Positions 16,821 through 26,527 of a stretch of DNA of 60,026 nucleotides are shown in pieces. Made by a program: the position numbers and the translations under genes. Below the pieces are notes generated by a model. It had not been told where the DNA came from. It did no database searches and worked only from the letters and a program-made list of their open reading frames with translations. This DNA is from Spirochaetia bacterium UBA6919 (GTDB lineage Bacteria > Spirochaetota > UBA6919), in the NCBI GenBank assembly GCA_002450905.1, contig DKAT01000092.1:3876-63901 (forward strand), read 5' to 3'. Every line of letters begins with the position of its first letter. Position 1 is the first letter of the stretch.

Positions 16821-17118
16821 TTATTGCTAATTGGGTTTTGAACCCATAGGAAGAGTACTAGAGGAGGATTTGGATACAATATCCTCATCATCAGATCACG
16901 AAAAGTGTCAATTTGTTAAAATAACTTATTTATACGTAAATAAAAGAAGGGTTTATTGAGTCGATATCGATCTACCCCAATAATTGATTTTCCTGTGATT
17001 CTCCTGACTTTCTCCTGTCTCGGGGGTATCTTGTGTATGAGTCATTCAGAAAAACCAGAATAAAACAACGTATAGCTATTATATTTGAAAATAAATAGAT
17101 TTTAAAAAGGAGTAAGTT
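16821..17118. other. Non-coding gap between two MCP genes with a small hairpin
   Basis: No gene seen. A perfect 6-bp stem TGGGTT/AACCCA with a 3-base loop (16832-16846) lies 11 bp after the MCP stop. It is not followed by a T-run, so it is a weak terminator candidate at best. The next MCP has a strong ribosome site (AAGGAG) at the end of this gap. Confidence 0.35.
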
Positions 17119-19128
17119 ATGCAAAAAAATCGAAATAAGTTAAAAAGTTTCAGGATTACCATTCTGTTTCTACTTGTAGCACTGGTTCCCCTGATTATCT
17201 TATCTGTGATCTCGTTATATAATTCACAGAAAGCGTTAAATGATACGGTAAAATCTAATTTCACTACGATTTCTAAGAATCTAAAGGAAGTGGTGGTGAA
17301 TGAAATTGAGGGATATAAACGTCTTGCGATGACTATAGCACATAATCCTGTTATCATGGAAGCGGCTGAAGAGGGAAGGAAGATTTCTGAGAAGGAAGGA
17401 TATGATAAAATGACTATCCAGGCCTTAGAAGATAAGTTTAAACACCTGGGAAATACTATGGGTGTTAGTGAGAAGGCTCGGAAAGTAATGATGAGCTATG
17501 TGAATAAGCTTCCTGAGATTAAGGAGATTTTCTTCACCGATAAATACGGTTATAATGTAGATGTCTCCAATCGGACTTCAGATTTCGTCCAGAGTGATGA
17601 AGGATGGTGGCAGTTAGCTTTTAAAAAGGGTTTTGTGCTCAGTAAAGTGAAATACGACGAATCCGCCAAAGCTACAGGATTTACTATTAGTGTAGCAATT
17701 CCTCATCCTAAGACTGGAAAACACAATGGGGTGATAAAGATATTATTTGATTTTTCTGAGGTCCAAAAACTTCTTGCTAAATCACAAATTGGGGAAACCG
17801 GTGAGACTTATCTTGTGAATAAGAAAAAATTGATGCTGACAGAATCTCGCTTCAAAAAAGATCTCCAAAAAAAGGGTTTTATCAAAAATAGTTCTATACT
17901 TAAATTAAAGGTGGATACCCAAGGTGTTCAATCAGCTCTCAAAGGAAATGAAGGATATAATCATTATAAAAACTATGAAGGAAAAGATGTTGCTGGGTAT
18001 TATATCCCCATAAAGGAGTATGGATGGGTTATGATCACTGAACAGACAGAAGATGAACTCCTTACGAATAATCGTACCCTGATTAAGTGGCTTATCATTA
18101 GTGCATTGGGGATCCTTGTTGTGATTGCACTTCTATCCACGTATTTTTCAAATATTATATCCAAACCTATTCGTAAAGCAGTGGATTCTCTATTAGATAC
18201 AGCACAGAATATATATCAAAGTGCTAATCAACTTGCACAGTCCAGTGAATACTTAGCCCAGAGTACAAGTGAACAAGCATCATCCCTTGAAGAGACATCC
18301 AGTTCTCTGGAAGAAATGGCATCGATGACCCAAAGGAATACTGAAACAACTCAACAGGCGAATATGTTTGTTGAGAAATCATATAACATTGTGCAGAAGG
18401 CAGGTAATTCAATTAAAGATCTTCGGCTATCTATGGATGAGATAAGTAAAACTAGTATTGAGACAAATAAAATTATTAAGGTTATTGACGAAATAGCTTT
18501 CCAGACTAATTTGTTAGCTCTAAATGCAGCAGTAGAAGCAGCCAGAGCGGGAGAAGCAGGACTTGGATTTGCAGTTGTTGCTGATGAGGTTCGAAATCTT
18601 GCCCAGAGATCAGCTTCAGCAGCTAAAGAAACATCAATTCTTATTGAGACATCTATAAAAGGGATCCAAAGCAGTTATGACCTGACTCAAATAAGTGAAA
18701 AGGATTTTGAGGAAGTGGTAAACATTAGTCATAAACTAAAAGTTCTAATTGAAGATGTGACAAGTTCGTCTCAGGAACAAGCACAGGGGATAGAGCAAAT
18801 TACAACCGTAGTTACAGAAATGGATGGAATGACTCAAAATAATGCCAAAAATGCAGAAGAAACAGCTCACACAGGTGTACAAATGAAGAACATGGCTGAA
18901 AATCTTAATGACATTGTTTTAAATCTTATTAATGTACTTGGTCAAGAGAATAAATCAAATAATCGTAATTTTAAAACTGAATTTACCAATCCAGAACCAA
19001 TCAAATCACTTCCTATGGTATGGGAAAGAAGTATAGCCAATACCAGTGCTCTAAAGAATAAGAAATATAAGGATTTATCGGTTGTTCAGGATGAAAGAGA
19101 CCTTGCAGGACATTTCAATAATTATTAA
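17119..19128 (+). CDS. Methyl-accepting chemotaxis protein with double-Cache-type sensor
   Basis: A 669-aa receptor. TM1 is at about residues 13-33, and the large periplasmic domain (about 35-310) has features of dCache_1, for example SDEGWWQLAF and IGETGETYLVN. TM2 is at about 322-343, then a HAMP-like linker and a signalling domain with the tip EIAFQTNLLALNAAVEAARA. Methylation-region pairs occur (SLEETSSSLEEMAS). The tail ends HFNNY and lacks NWxxF. dCache receptors often bind amino acids or other small molecules directly, but no ligand signature is clear here. AAGGAG is 10 bp before the start. Confidence 0.94.
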   Translation: MQKNRNKLKSFRITILFLLVALVPLIILSVISLYNSQKALNDTVKSNFTTISKNLKEVVVNEIEGYKRLAMTIAHNPVIMEAAEEGRKISEKEGYDKMTIQALEDKFKHLGNTMGVSEKARKVMMSYVNKLPEIKEIFFTDKYGYNVDVSNRTSDFVQSDEGWWQLAFKKGFVLSKVKYDESAKATGFTISVAIPHPKTGKHNGVIKILFDFSEVQKLLAKSQIGETGETYLVNKKKLMLTESRFKKDLQKKGFIKNSSILKLKVDTQGVQSALKGNEGYNHYKNYEGKDVAGYYIPIKEYGWVMITEQTEDELLTNNRTLIKWLIISALGILVVIALLSTYFSNIISKPIRKAVDSLLDTAQNIYQSANQLAQSSEYLAQSTSEQASSLEETSSSLEEMASMTQRNTETTQQANMFVEKSYNIVQKAGNSIKDLRLSMDEISKTSIETNKIIKVIDEIAFQTNLLALNAAVEAARAGEAGLGFAVVADEVRNLAQRSASAAKETSILIETSIKGIQSSYDLTQISEKDFEEVVNISHKLKVLIEDVTSSSQEQAQGIEQITTVVTEMDGMTQNNAKNAEETAHTGVQMKNMAENLNDIVLNLINVLGQENKSNNRNFKTEFTNPEPIKSLPMVWERSIANTSALKNKKYKDLSVVQDERDLAGHFNNY

Positions 19129-19243
19129 GGTTAATTTTAAAAAGTAACAATATATTATGTTCTATCTATTCATAAGAGGGCTATTAATTTATCTTGAAAC
19201 AAACGTTTCTTAAGGATAAGAAAATTATTTAAGGATATTTCTA

Positions 19244-20296
19244 ATGTTAGTTAAAATTAAAGTCCTCATTGTGGATAATTCACAAGCTGTGAGAAGTCAT
19301 TTGACTAAGGGTTTATCAGCAGATCCAGATATTGATATTATTGGAACTGCTTCTGATCCATATACTGCAAGAGATGCTATCATAAAACTAAATCCCAGCC
19401 TTGTCATATTAAATATTAATGATATTAATATGGATGGAATCACCTTTCTTGAGAAGATCATGAAATATAACCCCCTCCCAGTGATTATTATCAGTTCTAT
19501 AGATCAGGAAAGGTGTATTTTTACTATTAAAGCAATTGAACATGGTGCTGTAGATATTATTAACAAGACGAATGAGGAATTGATTCAGAATAATATTCTT
19601 ATTGAACAGCTTATTGACAAGATTAAAATATCATATCTTGCTTCTGTAAAGAATCATTCCGTAACGTTCAAATTATTTAAGAATCATCTCTCATCAAATC
19701 GTACTCTGAAAATAAGAAATTTAAATAGGATATTATTTATATCCGTATCCATAGAAGGCATTGAGGGTATAAAAGAGGTTATTTACCGTCTCCCTATAAA
19801 TACCCCTGGCGTTTTTGTTATAATCGATTTACCAGTAGACTGTTTGAAGATTTATGCTGATAAAATAAATGCAGATTGCCATTTAAATATCAAAGCTTAT
19901 CAAGATGGCGATGAAATAGAATCAGGGAAAGTACTTTTTGTATCAGCAGATCAGTATATCAATATTCAGAAAAGAGATAATAAATACTATATACACTCAA
20001 TACCTCTTTCTGATGACAATAAAATAAATTCATCCCATAATATATTATTCAAATCAGCATCTCAAGTGATTGGGTCTGATTTGATAGCTGTAATTCTCAC
20101 GGGAACTAGAAATGAAAATATAGAAGACATGCAGAACATGAAGAATGCAGGTGCAATTATAATAACCACTGATGAGCAGACTTCTGTACTATATAATACG
20201 CAAAAAATACTTATACAAAAAGGATTAATTGATCACATTCTCCCAATTGACAGAATAGCAGATCAAATAATCGATTTACTCATGATTAAATCATGA
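19244..20296 (+). CDS. Degenerate CheB-like protein (catalytic and phospho-acceptor residues lost)
   Basis: A 350-aa protein that aligns along its length with CheB: receiver (residues 1-110), linker, methylesterase fold (about 160-348). The sequence departs from a working CheB at almost every key site. VDDS is VDNS; the phospho-acceptor Asp is Asn57 (LNINDINMDG); the GASTGG loop is SVSIEG (Ser169 kept); the catalytic His of VQHMP is Asp195 (IIDLP); the catalytic Asp of TGMGND is Glu291 (TGTRNE). The frame is intact and the fold-determining positions look kept, so this is probably a retained non-enzymatic protein rather than a decaying one. RBS AAGGA. It ends the chemosensory gene run. Confidence 0.85.
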   Translation: MLVKIKVLIVDNSQAVRSHLTKGLSADPDIDIIGTASDPYTARDAIIKLNPSLVILNINDINMDGITFLEKIMKYNPLPVIIISSIDQERCIFTIKAIEHGAVDIINKTNEELIQNNILIEQLIDKIKISYLASVKNHSVTFKLFKNHLSSNRTLKIRNLNRILFISVSIEGIEGIKEVIYRLPINTPGVFVIIDLPVDCLKIYADKINADCHLNIKAYQDGDEIESGKVLFVSADQYINIQKRDNKYYIHSIPLSDDNKINSSHNILFKSASQVIGSDLIAVILTGTRNENIEDMQNMKNAGAIIITTDEQTSVLYNTQKILIQKGLIDHILPIDRIADQIIDLLMIKS

Positions 20297-20507
20297 GGTT
20301 CACAACACCTTTACAAAATAATAAGTAATTTTTTTGCAATTCACAACAGGGAAAAATTATATATTTGAATCAATCATGGAATCCACACTACCCGATTGTT
20401 ATCGATTTTATTATATTATACGCCACAAAATGGATATCCCTTCCAAAAACAGATATAGATTATTTTATTAAATCCAATATTTATAACTATCAAATAAGGA
20501 GATAATT

Positions 20508-22424
20508 ATGCCAGCACAAAGTCTTCAATTTAAAACAGAGACAAAAAAAGTTTTACATCTTGTTACTCATTCTCTCTATTCTAATAAAGATATATTTTTA
20601 CGAGAGCTCATATCCAATGCTTCTGATGCCATCGATAAAATCCGTTTCGAGAGCCTCACTAATGCTGATTTACTAGAAAACAATTCGGATTGGAAAATCA
20701 AAATCATTTGTGATAAAGAAAAAAACACCCTTACTATATCGGATAACGGTATAGGAATGTCTCAGGATGAGATCATCGAGCACCTGGGTACCATTGCCAA
20801 ATCTGGAAGTCAAGCCTATCTTGAACAGTTAAAAAAAGATGATTTGAAGGATAATCCAGAATTAATCGGACAATTCGGCGTAGGATTCTATTCAGCATTT
20901 ATGGCAGCCGATAAGGTCACCGTCATCACTCGTAAGGCAGGGGATAAAAACTCCGCTATTCAATGGGAATGCTCAGGGGAAGAGGAATACACAATTGATG
21001 GTACAACGAAAGAATCCCGGGGTACTGACGTCATCCTCCATCTGAATGAAGAATCAAAGGAATATCTTGACGAATGGAAGATCCGTGAGATTGTGAAAAA
21101 ATACTCTGACTATATTGAATTCCCCATTGCCATGGATATTGAACGCTCAGAAACAGAAAGAGATAAGGATGGAAAACCTGTTGAAGGGGCAGAGCCTGTT
21201 AAAACTATAACAGAAGAGACTCTCAATAGTAAGAAAGCGATCTGGCTCCGCTCTAAAGACGAAATCAAGGATGAGGAATACGAAGAGTTCTATAAACACT
21301 TATCCCATGATTTCTCAAAACCTCTTACCCATCAGCATTATAAAGTTGAAGGAACTACCGAATTCACTGCACTCATATATTTACCTCTCCAACGCCCATT
21401 TGATTTATTTATGAAAGACCATCCGAAGAATAATATACACCTCTACGTCAAGCGTGTATTTATTATGAAGAACTCGGAAGTCCTTCTCCCTGAGTATATG
21501 CGCTTTGTAACAGGAGTAGTTGATTCCAGTGACTTACCATTAAATGTTTCCAGGGAAATTCTTCAGGAAAATCGTATTCTAAAAACCATCCGAAAAAACC
21601 TCATTTCAAAAGTGCTTAGTACATTAAAAGATATCAAACAAAAGGAATATGATAAATATAAAGAGTTCTATGATTCTTTTGGAGTCCTCGTTAAAGAAGG
21701 GGTATACTCCGATTATGAAAATAAGGAAAGCCTTTTGGGATTATTGATCTTTCAATCAACGAGCTCAACAGGTGGTGAATACACCGATCTTGATAAATAC
21801 ATTGATAATATGAAAGAAGACCAGAAAGAAATCTATTACATCACGGGAGAAAGCAAAGATGACGTCGAGAAAGCTTCTCATCTTGAGATATTCAGGGAAA
21901 AAAATATTGAGGTCCTCTATTTCACTGAGCCCATTGATGAAATTATGATGCAAAGTGTACAAGAATACAAGGGAAAGAAGTTTAAGTCCATCTTAAAAGG
22001 GGATATTGATCTTGAAAAGAAGGATGAGAAAGAAAAGAAACAAGTTGAAGAAAAATATAAATCCCTTAATGATTTTATCCAAAAGACTCTTGATGAACAT
22101 ATAAAAGAGGTCCGCATCTCAGATCGTCTTGTGAAGAGTGCTTGCTGTCTTATTGGGGATGAATTCGACATGAGTGCCCATCTGGAAAAGATCATGAAGA
22201 CATACAATAAGGATATTCCTAAATCCAAACGTATTTTAGAGATTAATCCAAAGCATCCAATTATTGACAGAATGCAGAATCTCTTATCTAACAACTCAGA
22301 TGAAAATAAGTTAAAGGACTATGTCGAATTGCTATACAATCAGGCCCTTATCACTGAGGGTAGCAAAATTCATGATCCTGTGAGATTTAACGAACTCATC
22401 TCCAATCTGATGTTAAAGGAATAG
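20508..22424 (+). CDS. htpG: Chaperone HtpG (Hsp90)
   Basis: A 638-aa cytosolic ATP-dependent chaperone. The GHKL ATPase motifs are present: ELISNASDAIDK, DNGIGM and GQFGVGFYS. The middle domain has the catalytic Arg region (PLNVSREILQ), and the C-terminal dimerisation domain is complete. Length is close to that of bacterial HtpG. A perfect AAGGAG lies 8 bp before the ATG. The 211-bp upstream gap showed no CIRCE element or strong promoter by eye. Probably monocistronic, with the 27-bp repeat 88 bp after the stop. Confidence 0.98.
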   Translation: MPAQSLQFKTETKKVLHLVTHSLYSNKDIFLRELISNASDAIDKIRFESLTNADLLENNSDWKIKIICDKEKNTLTISDNGIGMSQDEIIEHLGTIAKSGSQAYLEQLKKDDLKDNPELIGQFGVGFYSAFMAADKVTVITRKAGDKNSAIQWECSGEEEYTIDGTTKESRGTDVILHLNEESKEYLDEWKIREIVKKYSDYIEFPIAMDIERSETERDKDGKPVEGAEPVKTITEETLNSKKAIWLRSKDEIKDEEYEEFYKHLSHDFSKPLTHQHYKVEGTTEFTALIYLPLQRPFDLFMKDHPKNNIHLYVKRVFIMKNSEVLLPEYMRFVTGVVDSSDLPLNVSREILQENRILKTIRKNLISKVLSTLKDIKQKEYDKYKEFYDSFGVLVKEGVYSDYENKESLLGLLIFQSTSSTGGEYTDLDKYIDNMKEDQKEIYYITGESKDDVEKASHLEIFREKNIEVLYFTEPIDEIMMQSVQEYKGKKFKSILKGDIDLEKKDEKEKKQVEEKYKSLNDFIQKTLDEHIKEVRISDRLVKSACCLIGDEFDMSAHLEKIMKTYNKDIPKSKRILEINPKHPIIDRMQNLLSNNSDENKLKDYVELLYNQALITEGSKIHDPVRFNELISNLMLKE

Positions 22425-22511
22425 CAATTTGATATAAAAAGAATTATCAATAAAATCTCATTTCGTTCTAAAAGATAATCAATTGATGGAAATGAATTAA
22501 GAAGAAACAGC

Positions 22512-22538
22512 ATCGGAATCAAAAATTCTGGTTCCGAT
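22512..22538 (+). repeat. 27-bp dispersed inverted repeat, copy 2
   Basis: Left arm ATCGGAATCA, right arm TGGTTCCGAT. With flanking GC on both sides the stem extends to 12 bp with one G-T wobble and a 7-base loop, the best hairpin of the six copies. Orientation A (AATC...GGTT). No T-run follows. The remainder of the 22425-22748 gap is AT-rich with no gene visible. Confidence 0.7.
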
Positions 22539-22748
22539 GCTTCATTATAAGGCGACTATAATATCCTCACCAGAATAACAAAATATATTTTTTATGGTAC
22601 TTGATGTATAATTAAATGATCTTGGTCAAATTATACATCACAACAGTACAAATTAGAAGCTCTGTTTATCATTTAGAAAAAATCATTTTCTATTTATTAT
22701 TAATTAGTATCTTTTTAAGAGGTATCCAGGTTATATTGGAGATTTTTT

Positions 22749-24728
22749 ATGAAATGCCCCAATTGTGGTCAGAATATTCAATTCCTGTCAAAGGAGTGTA
22801 TATCTTGTCGCAAGGCATACGATGAAACCACCTACGATAAACTGGATGTCTATTTTGGTGTTAAAAAAGAATTAGAAGGTTTAATCGCTCTCAAAGTCCA
22901 GTTTGAAAAGGGATTATCCAGTATTGCCGGTAAAATCAATAAATATCAATCCTACCTTGAAAAAGAACTACAATTATCCTCTGAAAAAGATTCACAAAGA
23001 TTTATTCCCCATGATTCTCCAATCAGAAAAGAATATGAGCAGATTGTACTTGAAGAATCAAAATTAGAAGAAGAAAAGAAAGTCAATGTTCACTCCGAAT
23101 TCTCTTTTTTAAAGGAGAAGGAAGAAAGTGATTTTGAAATTCGTTTGGGTCAAAAATGGCTTCTTATTATTGGCATCGTGACAATGGTGTTTGGAATAGG
23201 ATATTTTCTAAAATATTCCTTCGAAAAATGGATATTCAGCCCATCCGTAAAAGTCCTCTTAGTCTATGTATGGGGGGGAATATTCCTTGGTATTGGTGGA
23301 TACCTCCAAAGAAATGTTTTTAAGATCTATGGACTTTTCCTTATGGGTGGCGGGATTGCGGTTTTGTACTTTGCTGCATTTGCGGGTCATCACGTCTTTA
23401 ATCTCCATAGCCAGCCTACAGCATTTATTATAATGATATTGATAACGCTATCTGCTGGAGTTTTGGCTGTTCTAACCGATAATAAATGGCTTGCAGTCCT
23501 TGGACTTATTGGTGGATTTTTAACTCCCGTCCTGTTATCTACGGGAAAGGATAATCAGATTGGTCTTATGACCTATATGTGTATTTTAAATCTTGGTTTA
23601 CTGGGTATTGCATTCTGGAAGCGATGGAATCTTTTGAATATATTAGGATTTATATTTACCTATGTCCTCTTCTCTGCATGGTTCTTTCATCAATATGATA
23701 ATTCTAAATTTACCACTACATTATTCTTCCTGAATATATTTTTCCTCATCTATGCAGTGATCCAATTTGTATACCTATTCCTGAGAGAAGAAGGGGATCG
23801 TCTTATGGGATATTTCATTATCATTCCCAATTCTTTCATTGCATTCGCTTACAGTTATATTCTGATCAGAGGTTATACCGATTCACGATGGATAAGCCTT
23901 GTCAGTATATCTTATGGTCTGGTCTATCTCGCTATGTGGTTTCTACTCTATCTTAAGGGCAAACGAGATTTAAAAGCCTTTGTGGTACTTATTGTACAAT
24001 CAGCAGTATTTTTTATAGTCACCATACCCCTCCTCTTCGCAGAACAATGGGTCACTCTATTCTGGATTGTCCAGGGCATTGCATTAATCTGGATGAGTAA
24101 TCGTCTCGAGAATACATCTCTATCCATCCTTGCTATCCTATTATTTTTCATTACTATCATCAAATTTATCGGCTACGACTACCCAAGGATATTTCACTTA
24201 AATTGGTATTACTTCTCAAATCAATATATCTATATGCTTCTTGAGAGGCTGATTACCTCCATATTCTTATTAGCAGGGACATACGGATATTACGCTATCC
24301 TCAAAAGATCTTCCAATATAAAAAATATACAACAGAGCTTTCAATCTATGTTCTATGGATTCTGGTTAACCCTGCTATTTATCGTTCTGAACATCGAAGT
24401 CATGGCATTTTTTCATGATTATCTGAATGAAGCACTATTTGCATCGATATCCGTTCTCTGGGCACTCTATTCCGTTGGATTGATGATTTCAGGATTCAAA
24501 TACCGCAGAAGTTCACTAAGGACTGTCTCTCTGATATTGTTTTTCTTCACCGTACTCAAAGTATTTTTCGTGGATACAGCTCATTTCAAGACCCCTTACC
24601 GCATCCTATCCTTCATCATTCTGGGAATGCTCCTCATTGGTACATCCTATTTTTATTACCGGTTTAAATATAGAATCCTTTCCGCCATATCAAATGATAA
24701 CTCAAAGAATAATAATCCTTCGGAATAA
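22749..24728 (+). CDS. DUF2339 family multipass membrane protein
   Basis: A 659-aa protein of unknown function. It begins with a zinc-ribbon-like CPNCGQ...CISCRK, followed by a charged coiled-coil (about residues 30-125), then about 18-20 hydrophobic helices from residue 135 to the end (FEIRLGQKWLLIIGIVTM at the first). Layout and the RLGQKWL entry to the membrane part match DUF2339 proteins. TTGGAG lies 7 bp before the ATG. The next gene starts 85 bp downstream with its own AAGGAG. No substrate or partner can be read from the sequence. Confidence 0.85.
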   Translation: MKCPNCGQNIQFLSKECISCRKAYDETTYDKLDVYFGVKKELEGLIALKVQFEKGLSSIAGKINKYQSYLEKELQLSSEKDSQRFIPHDSPIRKEYEQIVLEESKLEEEKKVNVHSEFSFLKEKEESDFEIRLGQKWLLIIGIVTMVFGIGYFLKYSFEKWIFSPSVKVLLVYVWGGIFLGIGGYLQRNVFKIYGLFLMGGGIAVLYFAAFAGHHVFNLHSQPTAFIIMILITLSAGVLAVLTDNKWLAVLGLIGGFLTPVLLSTGKDNQIGLMTYMCILNLGLLGIAFWKRWNLLNILGFIFTYVLFSAWFFHQYDNSKFTTTLFFLNIFFLIYAVIQFVYLFLREEGDRLMGYFIIIPNSFIAFAYSYILIRGYTDSRWISLVSISYGLVYLAMWFLLYLKGKRDLKAFVVLIVQSAVFFIVTIPLLFAEQWVTLFWIVQGIALIWMSNRLENTSLSILAILLFFITIIKFIGYDYPRIFHLNWYYFSNQYIYMLLERLITSIFLLAGTYGYYAILKRSSNIKNIQQSFQSMFYGFWLTLLFIVLNIEVMAFFHDYLNEALFASISVLWALYSVGLMISGFKYRRSSLRTVSLILFFFTVLKVFFVDTAHFKTPYRILSFIILGMLLIGTSYFYYRFKYRILSAISNDNSKNNNPSE

Positions 24729-24813
24729 TCTATAAATCATAATAAAATCCATTTGACTATTCCTATGAATATTGTTTAAATTCCCTAAGTATAAATCATC
24801 TAAAGGAGTAGCT

Positions 24814-25332
24814 ATGATAAAAACCATTTTTGTATTCTTAATAATAGTCCTTTCATCCACATTATTTGCTGATAATAATAAAATAAGTCTTCTTGTATCC
24901 TTCCATTTCGTACCAGTACACTCAAAACCCTCTGCATTTTCAAAACAAATCTCTTTATATAAATTTGGAAAGGTTGTAACAGTTAACCGAATAATTGATC
25001 CCTGGATTGAAATCAATTTATCACAGGATAAAAATGGGTATATATTTAGAGAAGCGCTGGTGGATAAGAAGAGTTTTCAGAAGCAAATGAAATTAATCAG
25101 ATTGAAAGACCAGAAAAAAGAATTAGAGGAGGATTTCGATATATCCATAGCGATTAAGAGACTCAATGAACTTGAGAAGAAGCATTATGAAAATCACTCC
25201 AATCTCCGGTATGACCTGGTGAATCGGCTGGTACGTTCAGGAGAAGTAAGAAATCCCCAGAAAAGGTTTATGATCTGGCGGAAGGAGGGAAGTCTTGGGG
25301 AATATATTGGTGTCACTGAAGAAGAGGAATAG
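24814..25332 (+). CDS. Secreted SH3-like domain protein
   Basis: A 172-aa exported protein. The ATG at 24814 is chosen because AAGGAG is 6 bp upstream and MIKTIFVFLIIVLSSTLFA is a clean signal peptide; a longer frame from 24772 has neither. Residues about 25-85 resemble a bacterial SH3 domain (VPVHSKPSAFSKQISLYKFG...WIEINL...GYIFREAL), which often binds peptidoglycan or protein. Residues 90-172 are charged and helical. The stop is 9 bp before the next gene, suggesting co-transcription with the M48-like lipoprotein. Confidence 0.75.
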   Translation: MIKTIFVFLIIVLSSTLFADNNKISLLVSFHFVPVHSKPSAFSKQISLYKFGKVVTVNRIIDPWIEINLSQDKNGYIFREALVDKKSFQKQMKLIRLKDQKKELEEDFDISIAIKRLNELEKKHYENHSNLRYDLVNRLVRSGEVRNPQKRFMIWRKEGSLGEYIGVTEEEE

Positions 25333-25341
25333 GAGTATTTT

Positions 25342-26232
25342 ATGAAATCACAAAACACTTTTAAACATAAATTGTTATTTCCCGTTGTCGTAGGGATATT
25401 ATTAATAACATTCCAATGTCTTACTGTACATGAATTTGTTCCTGAAAAATATCACGGGGTATTTGATGCGGCAAAAAAATTTTATCAAGCCTATGACCAC
25501 GATTTCTCCCCTATCGAAGAATATTACATCGGGCGGACGATATTGGCAACCCTACTCAAACACGAAAAGCTCTATGGATTCGGAAAATCTCCTCTCGAAC
25601 AATATATCCAGAAGATTGGTTATACCCTGGCTATGGCTTCCAAACGTCCCTACACCTATCGGGGATATCGGTTTATTGTTCTGAAATCCAAGTCCCCAAA
25701 TGCCTATGCCCTTCCCGAAGGTTTCATCCTGATCAACAGGGGATTGTTAAAAAAAGTCCGTAATGAAGAGGAATTAGCAGGAATTCTTGCTATCATGGTG
25801 AGTCACATTGCCCTGGGTCATCCTACAAAATCTGTTGATAATGCAAGAAAGAATTTAGCGCTTACGGGACTTATAAAAGAAGGTTCTAGAGTGGCTAGTG
25901 ATGGTAAAGTTTCTGAGAGTATGATGAAATCATTTGATGGTGTGATCAATGATGTTATAAAATCCGTTGAGAAAGGATATACCATGGAACAGCAGAAGGA
26001 AGCAGATCTTTCAGCAGTGGATCTCCTAATTAAAACTGGTTATAATCCAAAAGGTCTTAGGAATGTCTTAAAGAGATTGAAATTAACCTATACTCAAGCC
26101 AAAAACCCTTATGAGAGAATTGATTTAGTGGATAAAAAAATTACATCCTACGGAATTTATATTCCACAAATGAATCCCAACAGGACTCATCGTTTTAAAA
26201 AGATTTTTAGTCAGTTCAAAGAGATAAACTAA
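25342..26232 (+). CDS. M48-like lipoprotein with degenerate HExxH motif
   Basis: A 296-aa probable lipoprotein (lipobox-like ITFQC, Cys26). The M48 peptidase pattern is visible: NAYALPEGFILINRGLL, then the zinc-helix position, then EQQKEADLSAVDLLIKTGYN, which supplies the usual third-ligand Glu. In the zinc helix the expected AHEISHIALGH reads AIMVSHIALGH, so the first His and catalytic Glu are Ile-Met while the second His remains. It is therefore probably not an active metalloprotease of the standard type. It follows the SH3-like gene by 9 bp, with GGAG at the junction; a joint envelope role is plausible. Confidence 0.82.
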   Translation: MKSQNTFKHKLLFPVVVGILLITFQCLTVHEFVPEKYHGVFDAAKKFYQAYDHDFSPIEEYYIGRTILATLLKHEKLYGFGKSPLEQYIQKIGYTLAMASKRPYTYRGYRFIVLKSKSPNAYALPEGFILINRGLLKKVRNEEELAGILAIMVSHIALGHPTKSVDNARKNLALTGLIKEGSRVASDGKVSESMMKSFDGVINDVIKSVEKGYTMEQQKEADLSAVDLLIKTGYNPKGLRNVLKRLKLTYTQAKNPYERIDLVDKKITSYGIYIPQMNPNRTHRFKKIFSQFKEIN

Positions 26233-26322
26233 GTTCATCAGAAATTTGTATTATTATATCCGGTTAACTATATCTATCCCTTTAGCGAAGTTACTAACTG
26301 CATAGAACTAAGACCCATCAGC

Positions 26323-26349
26323 ATCGGAACTGAAAATTCTGATTCCGAT
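26323..26349 (-). repeat. 27-bp dispersed inverted repeat, copy 3
   Basis: Left arm ATCGGAACTG, right arm CTGATTCCGAT, AT-rich centre. Orientation B: its reverse complement closely matches the copy at 39561. It lies 91 bp after the stop at 26232 in the convergent gap before the glutamate synthase gene; the rest of that gap (26233-26527) shows no gene. Confidence 0.68.
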
Positions 26350-26527
26350 ATTGTTTCGCATTGCCATAAGTCTATTCCCAATGTTCTTAAAATGTGTTTT
26401 TATGTTATATAATATCTTGTCATAGAAAATAATCATCAGATATTTTTTTATGAGATCCTCAGTAATCTTTCAGAATGGTTATTCAGAATAAATTAATTCA
26501 AAACCTTTTTTAGCACTGTCACTACGA

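Noticed and set aside
22512..22538. Rho-independent terminator after htpG
   Set aside because: The stem is good but no T-run follows, and the same element recurs in both orientations at five other places, so it is treated as a dispersed repeat.
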